Counted from the first letter of the stretch, positions 52,797 through 62,605 are shown. The stretch: DNA of 64,000 nucleotides from Ferdinandcohnia salidurans (GCF_042680725.1 NZ_JBHUEK010000034.1:124001-188000), one strand, 5' to 3'. A program made the numbers and translations. The notes: generated by a model from the letters alone, not told the origin.

Positions 52797-54116
52797 CTAG
52801 TATGTTCCAGTCGATTCAAATTGACCTTCACCCTTCACGTAGCTATCGAAGAATTCAAGTACAATCTCATTCATCGTTTCAAGTACTTTGTATTTATCGG
52901 CACTATCGGAGCCCGTGTCCTTTTCTACAGAACTATTAATCACCTTAACTAGAAACGGGGATACAAGCGGTAAATCCGTAAGACTCAAGTGATTTGTTCC
53001 TTGTATATATACCTCGTATGCATCAGGAGCAGTATCCGAGATATTCTGTTGCGGAATCACAACTTCTGGATCTGTAACACCGTCCATTAAGTTCTTCATT
53101 GTATCAGAATAAACACTTAGTAATGGTACCGGATAAATCTCTTTATTAATGACTGGTTTACCATCCTCAAATCCAACCACTTCTCCAGGCAAGTCAGCAT
53201 CCAAGTTGATAACAGCCGCAATATCATTTCGATCCCTACCAAGCTTTGCAGCCGATGCACCACCTAAGGAATGCCCAATTAAACCGATAGCGTTTGTGTC
53301 GATTAGTCGATAGACTTCATCCGATGCTTCATCGTTCGCATTTTGCTTAATCGTATCAATCACAAAATTAATGTCATCTGTTCTCAATTTCAACCATTTT
53401 TGCTCTAGGTTAAAGACTTCCTCTTCATCATAGAGACCATCATTCACATCTTCTACCTCTTGCATAAAGGAGGTATCTGCCAACGTTACATTGCCATCCT
53501 CATCTTTTGTGAATAAAGAATGATACGGGTGATCAATCGAAACAACCACATATCCATTACTTGCAAGATTTTGAAAAGTAGATGTATTACTTGCCTTTAT
53601 TCCATATGCCCCATGAGAAAATACGATTAGTGGTAATTTCCCATCCACATTCTTTGGATACCAAAATTCAAGATTCACTTTTCTGTTCTCATTTGTTGCA
53701 GTAAACGTTTCAATCCGGCTGTCATTTGTTAATGTAGATAATTTAGTTGCCACATCGTATTCACCAGTTGTTGCTACAGCCTTATGCTGCGGGAAAATAA
53801 TTGCGGGTAATAACGCAACAGCAATCAGTAACAATACCCCAACTGCCTTAAAAATATTTCCAACTGGTCGATAGTTTTTCTCTTGCCTATTCCTCAGTAA
53901 TGAAATAACCGAAATGATACCAAAAATAAAAAGTAAAACTGCTAGTGGCCCCCACCTGAAACTCCAGTGAACGACGGTTAAAAAAACAACAAAAGCAATT
54001 AATTCACTAATACGCACCCAATTTCTTACACGCTTCTGACTAGACTTAGTCACGAAGCTATGTACTGCCAAACCAACCTCAATAACCCCCGCTAAAATAA
54101 GTAACACAATCCCCAT
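52797..54116 (-). CDS. Membrane-anchored alpha/beta hydrolase
   Basis: 439 aa. Four hydrophobic helices fill the first 110 residues (about 2-18, 38-52, 55-72, 90-108). The outward-facing hydrolase domain then has LPLIVFSHGAYGIKAS (oxyanion region), IDHPYHS, the nucleophile elbow GLIGHSLGGASAAKLG (Ser near 280) and a His in QGTNHLSLTDLPL. It resembles PAF-acetylhydrolase/dienelactone-hydrolase-like enzymes; substrate unknown. Monocistronic. Confidence 0.85.
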   Translation of the reverse strand: MGIVLLILAGVIEVGLAVHSFVTKSSQKRVRNWVRISELIAFVVFLTVVHWSFRWGPLAVLLFIFGIISVISLLRNRQEKNYRPVGNIFKAVGVLLLIAVALLPAIIFPQHKAVATTGEYDVATKLSTLTNDSRIETFTATNENRKVNLEFWYPKNVDGKLPLIVFSHGAYGIKASNTSTFQNLASNGYVVVSIDHPYHSLFTKDEDGNVTLADTSFMQEVEDVNDGLYDEEEVFNLEQKWLKLRTDDINFVIDTIKQNANDEASDEVYRLIDTNAIGLIGHSLGGASAAKLGRDRNDIAAVINLDADLPGEVVGFEDGKPVINKEIYPVPLLSVYSDTMKNLMDGVTDPEVVIPQQNISDTAPDAYEVYIQGTNHLSLTDLPLVSPFLVKVINSSVEKDTGSDSADKYKVLETMNEIVLEFFDSYVKGEGQFESTGTY

Positions 54117-54233
54117 TGTTTTCCCCCTTTTTAAAAACGCCTCTCCCCAGTTCGTGGTACATTTTTCCTATATTTACAGAAAAATTATATTCCTTCTGGG
54201 ATTAAATGTATATAATTTTTTTCGTATTCTGAG

Positions 54234-54281
54234 GAAAATTAAAAACACTCACAAATACTGATATATCAGGGTTTGTGAGTG
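54234..54281 (-). terminator. Terminator of the uronate operon
   Basis: CACTCACAAA (54246-54255) pairs perfectly with TTTGTGAGTG (54272-54281). On the minus strand it is followed by TTTTTAATTTTCC. It lies about 115 bases beyond the yjmD-like stop. Confidence 0.85.
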
Positions 54282-54397
54282 GTTAACTGTTTCATATAAT
54301 GATAACTTTAACTGCAGGTTGTAGCTTGCCAGTAGGCATCGTTTTTACCATAAATACCATGTCATTAGAATATAACACTTGCGATTATCACAATCAA

Positions 54398-55414
54398 TTA
54401 AAACGTTAATACTACCTTTGATACCTTCATTGGTTCAGTTTCCACCAGATGAATGGCTTCCTGGATTTTTTCAAATGGGTAAGTATGCGATATATAGTCA
54501 TTCCCATTAATTTCTCCTTTTTCAAACCAATCTATTACCTCGGGGAACTTGTTTGCATGAAGTCTAGAACCACTTATATCTAACTCATCTTTCGTAATAT
54601 GTAATTGCGGAATTTTAGATGGTGTATCTGTAAAACCTAAAATGACAATCCTGCCGCCTTTACTTACTACTTCAATTGCTTGTTCAAATGAACTAGAGTT
54701 ACCAACAGCGTCTATCACAACATTTGCACCAATATGTTGTGTATATTTATCAATCTTTTCGTTTACATTTTCTTTCCCTGCATTAATTACATAATCTGCT
54801 CCCAGCCTTTTTGCATTTTCAAGCCTCTCATCAACTAAGTCTGAAATAATACAGATTGCTCCCTTATTTTTAGCCACTTTTAATGCACAGAGACCAGCTG
54901 GTCCGGAGCCCATAATAAAAACATAATCTCCTTTTTCCACTTGCCCACGTGAATTAACTTGCGCAGCTACTGTAAATGGCTCAATCATAACCGCTTCTTC
55001 AAAGGAGATAGAATCTGGTATCTTAAAAATGTTCGTTTCTGGTGTTACAACATATTCCCTGAAACCACCATCTTCATGTACACCTCGAACCCTTAAGTTT
55101 ACACACAAATTTGGTCTGTTCTTTTTACAATGATAACACTCTTCACAATTGATAATTGGATCAATGACAACTCGGTCATGTACTCTAAATTTCTCAACTG
55201 ACCCACCAACTTCTACAACTTCACCTACAATTTCGTGCCCTAATATTCTTGGGTAGGTCGCTACTGGAGAAGTTCCATGATAAATATGTATATCCGAACC
55301 ACAAATGCCACCCGCTTTTACTTTGATTTTTACATCATAAGAATTAGAGATTTGTGGCTCAATAGTTTCTTTTATTTCCAATTTTCCAGGTTCCGTCACG
55401 TAAGTCGCTTTCAT
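54398..55414 (-). CDS. yjmD: Zinc-dependent dehydrogenase, YjmD-like
   Basis: A 338-aa medium-chain dehydrogenase. Catalytic zinc motifs are GGICGSDIHIYHGTSP and GHEIVGE; the structural zinc site is CEECYHCKKNRPNLC. NAD binding is at VFIMGSGPAGLCALKVA. The stretch HIYHGTSPVATYPR and the end ETEPMKVSKVVLTF are as I recall for YjmD of the B. subtilis uronate operon. It follows yjmC after 93 bases. It probably oxidises a sugar acid such as L-gulonate or L-galactonate. Confidence 0.85.
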   Translation of the reverse strand: MKATYVTEPGKLEIKETIEPQISNSYDVKIKVKAGGICGSDIHIYHGTSPVATYPRILGHEIVGEVVEVGGSVEKFRVHDRVVIDPIINCEECYHCKKNRPNLCVNLRVRGVHEDGGFREYVVTPETNIFKIPDSISFEEAVMIEPFTVAAQVNSRGQVEKGDYVFIMGSGPAGLCALKVAKNKGAICIISDLVDERLENAKRLGADYVINAGKENVNEKIDKYTQHIGANVVIDAVGNSSSFEQAIEVVSKGGRIVILGFTDTPSKIPQLHITKDELDISGSRLHANKFPEVIDWFEKGEINGNDYISHTYPFEKIQEAIHLVETEPMKVSKVVLTF

Positions 55415-55507
55415 TTACATTCTCCTTTTTAAAATACTATCGAATGCTTCTAAGCGCATGTTCTATTTTTGTATTAACGTAATCCTCTTATCAGGTTCTT
55501 TTTTACT

Positions 55508-56515
55508 CTATAGAGACAATACTTCTTTCCATATACCATCATCAGCAGGTATTCCTTGCTCTATATTTTTGTAACGATTATTTAGTGAATTTTCACCAGG
55601 ATAATAGACTTGGCCACCTTCTTTTTCAGGTTCAGAGGCTTTAATAAAATCCACAATCCCATCAGTTATTTTCTCTGAATGTTCCTCTCCATTTATTTGT
55701 GTAGGATCCAATGCGATAAATACTTGGGAACAACCTCCACAACTACCTTCCTGTACCTTATCAATCTCATTGGTTGATAGTCCACCAGACATAATAGCTG
55801 CAATGGCATCTAGTAATATAGAAAATCCGGAACCTTTCCAGTACCCCATTGGCAAAATCCGCTTTGTTCTCTCAATTGGTCCTGGTTCTCTTGTTAAGTT
55901 ACCTTCCTCATCAAAACCGCCTGGGAATGGTAATAGCTCCTTTTTCAACTCCGTAGTTTGTAGTTTTCCATACGAATACTGAGACATTGCCATGTCCAAA
56001 ATAATATGTCCCTTTTTACGCGGAACAGCCATCACAAATGGGTTGTTACCTACCCTAGTGTCCACCGCTCCCCAAGCTGGCATAACTGACTCGGTATTTG
56101 TCCAACAAATCCCAATAAACCCGTTGTTTACAGCTTTTAATCCATACGTACCTCCACGCATCCAATGAGTTGTATTTTGTAAAGTTACGATACCGACACC
56201 ATACGTTTTCGCAATTTCCATCGCTCGATCCATTGCAGTTAATGCATTTAAAATTCCTGGGCCACGGTTACCATTATAAATTTCAATAGCACCCAAAGAT
56301 TTAACTAACGTTGGTTCCGCATCAACATCCACCCAACCCCTTTTTATATAATCCACAAAACGAGGAACACGATTTAGTCCATGAGAAGCGACACCATCAC
56401 AACTCGTCTCTGTATGGACTCTTGCACAAACTTCTGCCTTTTCTTCACTCATGCCAGCATTAATAAATGCTCTTTTAATCTCACTTTTCATCGTTTCAAA
56501 GCTAATCCTTGTCAT
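55508..56515 (-). CDS. yjmC: Malate/L-lactate-dehydrogenase-family oxidoreductase, YjmC-like
   Basis: About 335 aa of the Ldh2/YiaK family, NAD(P)-dependent enzymes that reduce 2-keto acids (for example 2,3-diketo-L-gulonate). Family blocks are DGVASHGLNRVPRFVDYIKRG, GIVTLQNTTHWMRGGTYG (catalytic His region) and PMGYWKGSGFSILLDAIAAIMSGG. Three in-frame ATGs lie close together; the one at 56515 has AAGGG at a good distance. It is part of the operon with uxuB and uxuA upstream and yjmD downstream. Confidence 0.87.
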   Translation of the reverse strand: MTRISFETMKSEIKRAFINAGMSEEKAEVCARVHTETSCDGVASHGLNRVPRFVDYIKRGWVDVDAEPTLVKSLGAIEIYNGNRGPGILNALTAMDRAMEIAKTYGVGIVTLQNTTHWMRGGTYGLKAVNNGFIGICWTNTESVMPAWGAVDTRVGNNPFVMAVPRKKGHIILDMAMSQYSYGKLQTTELKKELLPFPGGFDEEGNLTREPGPIERTKRILPMGYWKGSGFSILLDAIAAIMSGGLSTNEIDKVQEGSCGGCSQVFIALDPTQINGEEHSEKITDGIVDFIKASEPEKEGGQVYYPGENSLNNRYKNIEQGIPADDGIWKEVLSL

Positions 56516-56590
56516 GTTCATACTTCCCTTCATAGAAAATAGTAAAAAGTTTTAACTTAGTTGCCAAATACTCTTTCTATTACACCACTT

Positions 56591-57439
56591 CTAAACACCT
56601 GAATAAGCCATAAATCCACCATCAACAGGCACTGTTATACCGGTAACAAATCCTGACATATTTTCGTCTACTAGCCACAGTAATGTACCTAATAAATCTT
56701 CAGGTTTTCCGAATCTTCTCATTGGAGTATGGCTTATGATCTTGTTCGATCTCTCAGTTAAAGAGCCATCTTCATTAGTTAATAGATTACGATTTTGTTC
56801 AGTTAAGAAAAAACCAGGTGCAATAGCATTAACACGAATTCCTGAATCTGCAAAATGAACTGATAACCATTTGGTTAAATTCTCTATTCCCGATTTTGCA
56901 GCACTATATGCTGGAACCTTTGTCATGGGAGATGGTGCACTCATTGAAGACATATTGATAATGACTGAACCTTTTCGATTTACCATGTCCTTTGCAAAAA
57001 CTTGAGTTGGGATGAGTGTCCCCAATATATTAAGATCAAAAACAAAACCAAATCCTTCTTTAGTTAAGTCAAAAAAAGTCTGAATATGATCATTCTCAAG
57101 GTCTTCTATTTTAAATGTTTCATTCGTTGTAATTCCTTTCGGATGGTTTCCTCCTGCACCATTAATTAAAATATCGCAAACGCCTAGTTTTTCAGTTATG
57201 ATGTCTCTTGCTTTTTGTACATCCTCTTTATTTAATACATCACAAGAGATCGCAAAAGCTTCTCCACCTGCATCTGTGATGACTTGCTCGACTACCTTTC
57301 CCTTTTCTAAATTCCTATTTATAATAGCAACTCTGGCACCTTGTCTTCCAAGTTCCTTTGCCATCGCACTACATAACACTCCACTACCACCTGTGATAAC
57401 AGCAACCTTACCTCTTAGTCCCTCACTTCGTAACATCAT
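56591..57439 (-). CDS. uxuB: D-fructuronate reductase/mannonate oxidoreductase, SDR type (YjmF-like)
   Basis: A 282-aa short-chain dehydrogenase. It has VAVITGGSGVLCSAMAKELG at the N-terminus, NGAGGNHPKG, and the catalytic AYSAAKSG (Tyr and Lys near 180). GGNHP and LTKWLSVHFADSGIRVNAIAPGFFLTEQNR are typical of YjmF-type enzymes that interconvert D-fructuronate and D-mannonate. It overlaps the uxuA stop by 17 bases, so the two are translationally coupled and act in sequence. Confidence 0.9.
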   Translation of the reverse strand: MMLRSEGLRGKVAVITGGSGVLCSAMAKELGRQGARVAIINRNLEKGKVVEQVITDAGGEAFAISCDVLNKEDVQKARDIITEKLGVCDILINGAGGNHPKGITTNETFKIEDLENDHIQTFFDLTKEGFGFVFDLNILGTLIPTQVFAKDMVNRKGSVIINMSSMSAPSPMTKVPAYSAAKSGIENLTKWLSVHFADSGIRVNAIAPGFFLTEQNRNLLTNEDGSLTERSNKIISHTPMRRFGKPEDLLGTLLWLVDENMSGFVTGITVPVDGGFMAYSGV

Positions 57440-58511
57440 CTACATGTACTCCCTTCATTCTTTGAAGTGAATCCCATATACCCCAAATATACATAATGCC
57501 TAGTGCGCGATCGTATAGACCGTAGCCAGGTCGACACTTTTCTTCCCATATATGTCTACCATGATCTGGTCTTACATATCCTGTAAAACCAATATCATGG
57601 TAAGCCTTTACAATTCCAACTATATCAAGTGAACCATCACTCTCTCTATGCGACGTCTCAATAAAATCTCCATTTTCAAATCGCTTTATATTACGAATAT
57701 GTGCAAAGTGTATTCTACTTCCAAATTCCCTAATCATTTCGGGAATATTATTTGATTCATTTGCCCCCAATGATCCACTACATAAAGTTATACCATTGTA
57801 TGGGCTATCTACCAGACGTAATAACCTTGAGATATTCTCTCTATTCGTAATGATTCTTGGTAAACCAAACATAGTCCAAGGTGGATCATCCGGATGAATA
57901 GCCATCTTAATGCCATATTCTTCTGCTACTGGTATGATTCTTTCTAAAAAATACTGTAAGTTTTCCCAAAGCATTTCTTCTGTAAATCCTTTATATGCTT
58001 CAAATAACTCCGTAAGCTTCCCCATACGTTCAGGTTCCCAACCTGGCAAAGTAGAATCTTGATAGTTAGAAAATCTGTTTACAAGCTCCTCTGGACTCAT
58101 ATTTTCCACTTTCGCCTTTTCATAAAATAAAGCAGTAGACCCATCTTCCATTTCCAGATATAAGTCTGTGCGAATCCAATCAAATACAGGCATAAAATTA
58201 TAACAAATAACTTTCACACCAATACTTGCTAATCCCTTTATCGTCTCAATATAATTTTCAATGTACTTTGTTCGGGAAGGGAGACCCAATTTGATATCTT
58301 CATGAATATTTACACTCTCAACGACATCTATATTAAAATGATATCTGTCTGCTATTTTTTTCATATCTTGAATTCTTTCCATCGGCCATTCTTCACCAGG
58401 TTCAAGATCGTGAAGTGACCATACAATTCCGGTAACTCCTGGAATTTGTTTTATATTGGAGAGACTCACATGATCATTCCCATCTCCAAACCACCTAAAT
58501 ACCATTTTCAA
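57423..58511 (-). CDS. uxuA: D-mannonate dehydratase
   Basis: A 362-aa enzyme that converts D-mannonate to 2-keto-3-deoxygluconate. Family marks are MVFRWFGDGNDHVSL and IPGVTGIVWSLHDL at the start, CYNFMPVFDWIRTDL, MAIHPDDPPW (metal His), LCSGSLGA, FAHIRNIKR and YVRPDHGRHIW. It starts with TTG, six bases after AGGTGAAG. In the operon it follows the TRAP transporter, giving uptake, reduction and dehydration of hexuronate-derived acids. Confidence 0.95.
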   Translation of the reverse strand: MKMVFRWFGDGNDHVSLSNIKQIPGVTGIVWSLHDLEPGEEWPMERIQDMKKIADRYHFNIDVVESVNIHEDIKLGLPSRTKYIENYIETIKGLASIGVKVICYNFMPVFDWIRTDLYLEMEDGSTALFYEKAKVENMSPEELVNRFSNYQDSTLPGWEPERMGKLTELFEAYKGFTEEMLWENLQYFLERIIPVAEEYGIKMAIHPDDPPWTMFGLPRIITNRENISRLLRLVDSPYNGITLCSGSLGANESNNIPEMIREFGSRIHFAHIRNIKRFENGDFIETSHRESDGSLDIVGIVKAYHDIGFTGYVRPDHGRHIWEEKCRPGYGLYDRALGIMYIWGIWDSLQRMKGVHVDDVTK

Positions 58512-58607
58512 TTTTCTTCACCTACGGTTTTCATATTCTGTTTCTACTTATAAAATCTTAAATATTTCACAATTCCTTTACAACTATATTTTTATAGATT
58601 AAATGAT

Positions 58608-59888
58608 TTACATTAGCAAATCTGGTAAGAATAAAACAATTTCAGGAACTAACAATAACAACGCTAGTAATGCAATTACCCCAAGTAAGAATGGCATTGA
58701 TTCCTTTACATAGTCTTCTATTGGTACCTTCATAATAGAGGTGGTAGTATACATTGTTACTCCCACTGGTGGTGTCATACCACCCATCGTAACAATAGTC
58801 ATCATTAAAATTCCAAAATGCACAGGATCTACTCCAATTTGTTCAACGATAGGTAAAAAGATTGGTGTTAGTAATAAAACGAGAACAGTAGACTCAACAA
58901 ACATACCTGCAACAACAAGAAAAACTAATATTAAAATTAATAGCAGGGTTGAATTGCTTGTAAGTCCTATCAAAAAATCCGCAGCATTATTTGGTAATCT
59001 ATCATATGTAATAAGAAATCCTAAAATGGATGAAGTTGCAATAATTAAAAGAATCGATGCATTATCAATTACAGACTGCTCAATAGATTCTATAAAGCTT
59101 TTCCAATTCAGTTCCTTATACACAAAGAAACCTATGACCAGTGCATATACAACTGCAAACGCTCCTGCTTCAGAAGCAGTGAATACCCCAAAACGAATAC
59201 CCACAATGAGAATTACCGGGAATAGAAGGGCCCAGATACTTTCTTTGAAAGAAACACCCACCTCTTTAAGAGTTGCTTTCTTCATTTCAACATTTTCATC
59301 ATAACCTCTTTTTCTAGCAATTATATAGGAAACAGCCATTAAGAAGACCATCATAAGCATTCCTGGGATTATCCCTGCTAAGAAAAGCTTTCCAATCGAA
59401 ACTTCCCCAACATATCCATATAAAATAAGGCCAATACTTGGTGGTATAGTTGCGGTAATCAAGGAACTGACTGCAATTACTCCAGCAGAATATCCACCCG
59501 AATAACCCCTAGCGACCATTTGATGTCCTAAAATTCTACTTTGCATCGCTGCATCTGCATTTGCCGAACCAGACACGCCACCCATGATAGTACTAAGAAC
59601 GATTGACACGTGAGCTAGACTACCTCTTAAATGTCCCGTTAGTGAATTGGCAAATCGAATAAGACGAGTAGTGATTCCAGATGAATTCATTAAATTTCCA
59701 GCCAAGATAAAGAAAGGAACTGCTAATAAAGGAAAGGACTGTGTACCAGCAACCATCCTTTGAGTTACTATTTCCATTGGTAAATTGGATTCAAAAAGAA
59801 AAAATGATAAACTACCTATTCCAATTGCGAATGCAACTGGCATATTTAGAAATAGTAAAATGAAGAAAACAACAGCAACAAGTAACAT
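58608..59888 (-). CDS. TRAP transporter large membrane subunit (DctM)
   Basis: 426 aa with about twelve membrane helices. Typical DctM blocks are LAVPFFILAGNLMNSSGIT, GSANADAAMQSRILGHQM, SLITATIPPSIGLILYGYV and GGMTPPVGVTMYTTTSI. It forms the Na+-driven channel together with DctQ. It lies 5 bases after dctQ. GGGGTGAG precedes the ATG. Confidence 0.94.
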   Translation of the reverse strand: MLLVAVVFFILLFLNMPVAFAIGIGSLSFFLFESNLPMEIVTQRMVAGTQSFPLLAVPFFILAGNLMNSSGITTRLIRFANSLTGHLRGSLAHVSIVLSTIMGGVSGSANADAAMQSRILGHQMVARGYSGGYSAGVIAVSSLITATIPPSIGLILYGYVGEVSIGKLFLAGIIPGMLMMVFLMAVSYIIARKRGYDENVEMKKATLKEVGVSFKESIWALLFPVILIVGIRFGVFTASEAGAFAVVYALVIGFFVYKELNWKSFIESIEQSVIDNASILLIIATSSILGFLITYDRLPNNAADFLIGLTSNSTLLLILILVFLVVAGMFVESTVLVLLLTPIFLPIVEQIGVDPVHFGILMMTIVTMGGMTPPVGVTMYTTTSIMKVPIEDYVKESMPFLLGVIALLALLLLVPEIVLFLPDLLM

Positions 59889-59893
59889 TTATC

Positions 59894-60391
59894 TCACCCC
59901 TTTATATTTACATCTCCCATATAGCTTTTTGTAAAACTAAGTTTTCCTTTCAGCTTAACAAGGATAGTTATAATCATTAGAATACTACCGATAGGTACAG
60001 AAAGAGTTACCAAAGAATAGCTAAGTGATAAATTATTAATCATTCTTTCTGAATTCTCAACACTCAATAGAATTCCGTAATACCCTAAGAAAATAAGAAA
60101 TGCTAATACGAGTAAATTCATTAGAATATCTATACCCAGACTTATTTTCAAAGGGAGTTTTTTTGTAAGAAAATCAACACTAATGTGTTTATCTTCACGC
60201 AAACAACGGTTTGCTCCTAAGAAGATTGCCCAAACGAATAATACTTGAGCAAATTCAACGGACCAAGAGATGGGGAACCCCGCCCATCTCATGACTGCTG
60301 CCAAAAAGACAAAAACTACAATACCAATCATTAATAAGTTTGTGATAAAATTTTCAGCCTTCACATAACCTCTAGCAAATTGTTTTATCAT
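59894..60391 (-). CDS. TRAP transporter small membrane subunit (DctQ)
   Basis: 165 aa with four membrane helices and the family stretches FPISWSVEFAQVLFVWAIFLGANRCLREDKHISVDF. It pairs with DctM. It lies between the binding protein gene and dctM, the usual P-Q-M order. Confidence 0.92.
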   Translation of the reverse strand: MIKQFARGYVKAENFITNLLMIGIVVFVFLAAVMRWAGFPISWSVEFAQVLFVWAIFLGANRCLREDKHISVDFLTKKLPLKISLGIDILMNLLVLAFLIFLGYYGILLSVENSERMINNLSLSYSLVTLSVPIGSILMIITILVKLKGKLSFTKSYMGDVNIKG

Positions 60392-60402
60392 ATTATCACT
60401 CT

Positions 60403-61425
60403 CTATTTTCCTAGTATTTTATTAATCTCTTTCCGTAAATCTTGGTATCCATCAAACTTGTCATATACTCCTTCTGTAGCTTTTTTAAACGGTTCTATGT
60501 CTACCTCATTAACTTCAACACCTGCATCTATTAACTTTTGTTCAAAATCGGCTGACATTTTTACGATATTATTTGAAGCAACTTCTGCCGCTTTGATTGA
60601 CTCTTCATATATAATGTCTTGGTATTCTTCAGGAAGACTTTCCATCCAACCTGCTGAAGTTACCAGTCCAGTTAACAACTGGAAATGACTAGTTTTTGTA
60701 ATGTAGCCAATAACCTCTTGTAAGTTGGCACCAAAAGTAGCCGAATGATGTGCTTCTGCAGCATCTATAACACCTTGTTGTAGACCTGGATAAACCTCAG
60801 CCCATGCTAACCCAACTGGACTAGCTCCCATTGCTGATACAGTTTCTAACGAAATTGGTGATCCCGCAGTTCGCATCTGAATTCCCTTAAGGTCTTCTGG
60901 TTTTTCTATTTTCTTATTTGTTAACAAGTGGCGATCCCCTTGATACCAGTTAAAAGATAACACCTGTAGGTTGTGTTCATCCGCTAACTTTTGTTCCCAT
61001 CCTTTAAATAATTCAGACTGTACAACTGTGTTTGCTTCCTCATAACTATCAACCAAATACGGTGCTGACAAAATACCAATCTCATGGACCATCTCCGCTA
61101 ATCGACCAGCATCTGTGAGAACCGCTACATTTGCTCCAACTTTAGCTTGTTCAATAATGTCACTATCTTCTCCAAGAGAGCCTCCTCCAAAAATCTCAAA
61201 CACAACTTCACCATTTGTTTTTTCTTCAACACTTTCTTTAAGTGCTACCAATCCTTGATAAATAGGATCTGACTCAGTAAGAGCGGTAGCAATTTTCAAT
61301 TTATATACGTCATTATTATCACCTGATCCATTTGCATCTCCATTAGCTTGATTATCATTACACGCAGTTACCAGTAACATACTAATCATGAGTAAAATCG
61401 CAAATACTCTAGCTTTGATATTCAT
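60403..61425 (-). CDS. TRAP transporter solute-binding lipoprotein (DctP)
   Basis: 340 aa. The signal peptide has a lipobox, LLVTAC (Cys near 22), followed by an Asn/Asp/Gly linker; lipid anchoring is usual for Gram-positive DctP proteins. The binding domain contains GEVVFEIFGGGSLGEDSD, the conserved Arg in GIQMRTAGSPISLE that grips the substrate carboxylate, and AWAEVYPGLQQGVIDAAEAH. The neighbours point to a hexuronate or aldonate as ligand. ATG at 61425 has GGGGGAA 6 bases before it. Confidence 0.92.
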   Translation of the reverse strand: MNIKARVFAILLMISMLLVTACNDNQANGDANGSGDNNDVYKLKIATALTESDPIYQGLVALKESVEEKTNGEVVFEIFGGGSLGEDSDIIEQAKVGANVAVLTDAGRLAEMVHEIGILSAPYLVDSYEEANTVVQSELFKGWEQKLADEHNLQVLSFNWYQGDRHLLTNKKIEKPEDLKGIQMRTAGSPISLETVSAMGASPVGLAWAEVYPGLQQGVIDAAEAHHSATFGANLQEVIGYITKTSHFQLLTGLVTSAGWMESLPEEYQDIIYEESIKAAEVASNNIVKMSADFEQKLIDAGVEVNEVDIEPFKKATEGVYDKFDGYQDLRKEINKILGK

Positions 61426-61485
61426 CCCTAATTCCCCCAAATTTTTTTATATTTACGTAGATAATGGACTACGTTACCACCATTA

Positions 61486-61500
61486 AATGAAGCGCTTACA
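61486..61500 (-). promoter_or_regulatory. cre-like site before the TRAP-uxu operon
   Basis: On the minus strand TGTAAGCGCTTCATT matches the CcpA consensus core (TGTAAGCGCTT) and equals the first 11 bases of the cre-like site at 44057-44071. It lies about 60 bases before dctP. Confidence 0.78.
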
Positions 61501-61520
61501 AACTATTTGAAAAAAATATG

Positions 61521-62207
61521 TTATTTAAAATACTGACTATATTCCTTTTTTAAGTCATCCTGTTCAAATAGCGTTTTTGTCAAATGTTCTTCCATGGCTT
61601 TTTCCGCTAACTCTGGATTCCTCTCTTCTATAGCTGTAATGATGGTTTGATGCTGAGATAGTATTAATTCCCAATTATAATTAGCCGCCAAACTTAACAT
61701 TCTGAATCGATTTAAATGAGCATTCATTAATTGAATAACATTCCAAATAAGTGGTCTACCACTTCCCGTTGTAATTGTGAGATGGAATTCTTCATCCAAT
61801 TCGTATAACCTTGTGTAATTTTTTTCTTCCACACACAATATTTGCAAACTGAGATTATTTTTTAGTTTTAAAAGATTCTCGTTTGATAATTTATGGCAAG
61901 CCTCTTTTACTGCAGCTCTTTCAAGATGTTCTCTAATAAATCTAGCTTCTTCTACATGTTTCAAATCAATGAGAGAAATGTATGTACCTCTTTGAGGATA
62001 AACCTCAAGTAAATCTTCTTGGGCTAATTTTACAAATGCCTCTCGAACCGGAGTTCTACTAACATTGATCATTTCAGAAATCTCTTTTTCTGAGATACTT
62101 CTTCCTGGTTCTAACTTGAGAGAGATAATGTTGTCTTTTAACACTTCATAAACATAGTCTCTTGTTGAATAATTGTTAACTTTATGTTTTGCACTTATGT
62201 CAAACAT
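61521..62207 (-). CDS. GntR-family (FadR type) regulator of the uronate operon
   Basis: 228 aa. The N-terminal winged helix has DYVYEVLKDNIISLKLEPGRSISEKEISEMINVSRTPVREAFVKLAQEDLLEVYPQRG in outline (about 16-75). The C-terminal FCD helical domain binds the effector, with metal-type residues in REHLERAAV, ELDEEFHLTI and HQTIITAIEERN. It lies 95 bases upstream of dctP on the same strand. The palindrome in front of it suggests autoregulation. The effector is probably a sugar acid of the pathway. Confidence 0.9.
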   Translation of the reverse strand: MFDISAKHKVNNYSTRDYVYEVLKDNIISLKLEPGRSISEKEISEMINVSRTPVREAFVKLAQEDLLEVYPQRGTYISLIDLKHVEEARFIREHLERAAVKEACHKLSNENLLKLKNNLSLQILCVEEKNYTRLYELDEEFHLTITTGSGRPLIWNVIQLMNAHLNRFRMLSLAANYNWELILSQHQTIITAIEERNPELAEKAMEEHLTKTLFEQDDLKKEYSQYFK

Positions 62208-62251
62208 TTAATTTCGCCCCTCCTTCTCTGTACGCCCTTATATTACCATAT

Positions 62252-62269
62252 TACCATACTTGTATGGTA
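62252..62269. promoter_or_regulatory. Probable GntR operator
   Basis: An inverted repeat TACCATAC-TT-GTATGGTA, 45 bases before the gntR-type start. A further TACCAT-like half-site (ATTACCATA) lies directly to its left. Such GTATGGTA/TACCATAC palindromes are typical for FadR-type regulators. Confidence 0.75.
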
Positions 62270-62545
62270 GTGTTTTTTTAGAAAATATTAATTTTTTCAA
62301 AAATAACGAATTATTTATTATACCTTAAAAACATTAGTCTCTTGGTCTATATTATTTCAGAACAATAACTCAAAAAATGTAAAATAACATTTAATTTAGA
62401 ATGGAACTAAAAATTCGATATTGCACAAAATCATACTCTCTACTTGGATAATGTATAATACTATTGTTGAATAATTGTTTTTCCTCTTATTATCTAATAC
62501 ATAAATTTAGAGGTATGTAATCTAACTCTCTTTTGTTTGTAAAAT
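62270..62545. other. AT-rich intergenic region, no gene
   Basis: About 275 bases between the GntR operator and the terminator of the AtuA-like operon. I see no open frame with a ribosome site and no hairpin of note. It must hold the gntR promoter. Confidence 0.4.
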
Positions 62546-62575
62546 AAAAAGAAGATGAGTCCCCCCATCTTCTTT
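62538..62575 (-). terminator. Terminator of the AtuA-like operon
   Basis: AAAGAAGATG (62548-62557) pairs perfectly with CATCTTCTTT (62566-62575). On the minus strand TTTTTATTTTAC follows. It lies about 30 bases beyond the last stop. Confidence 0.88.
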
Positions 62576-62605
62576 CCTAAACTATATTTAGTTATAAACT
62601 CAAGT

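Noticed and set aside
58741..59304. 187-aa open frame on the plus strand inside dctM
   Set aside because: It is antisense to a well-supported TRAP membrane gene, has no ribosome site and is rich in Thr/Ile/Lys as expected for the reverse of a membrane protein.
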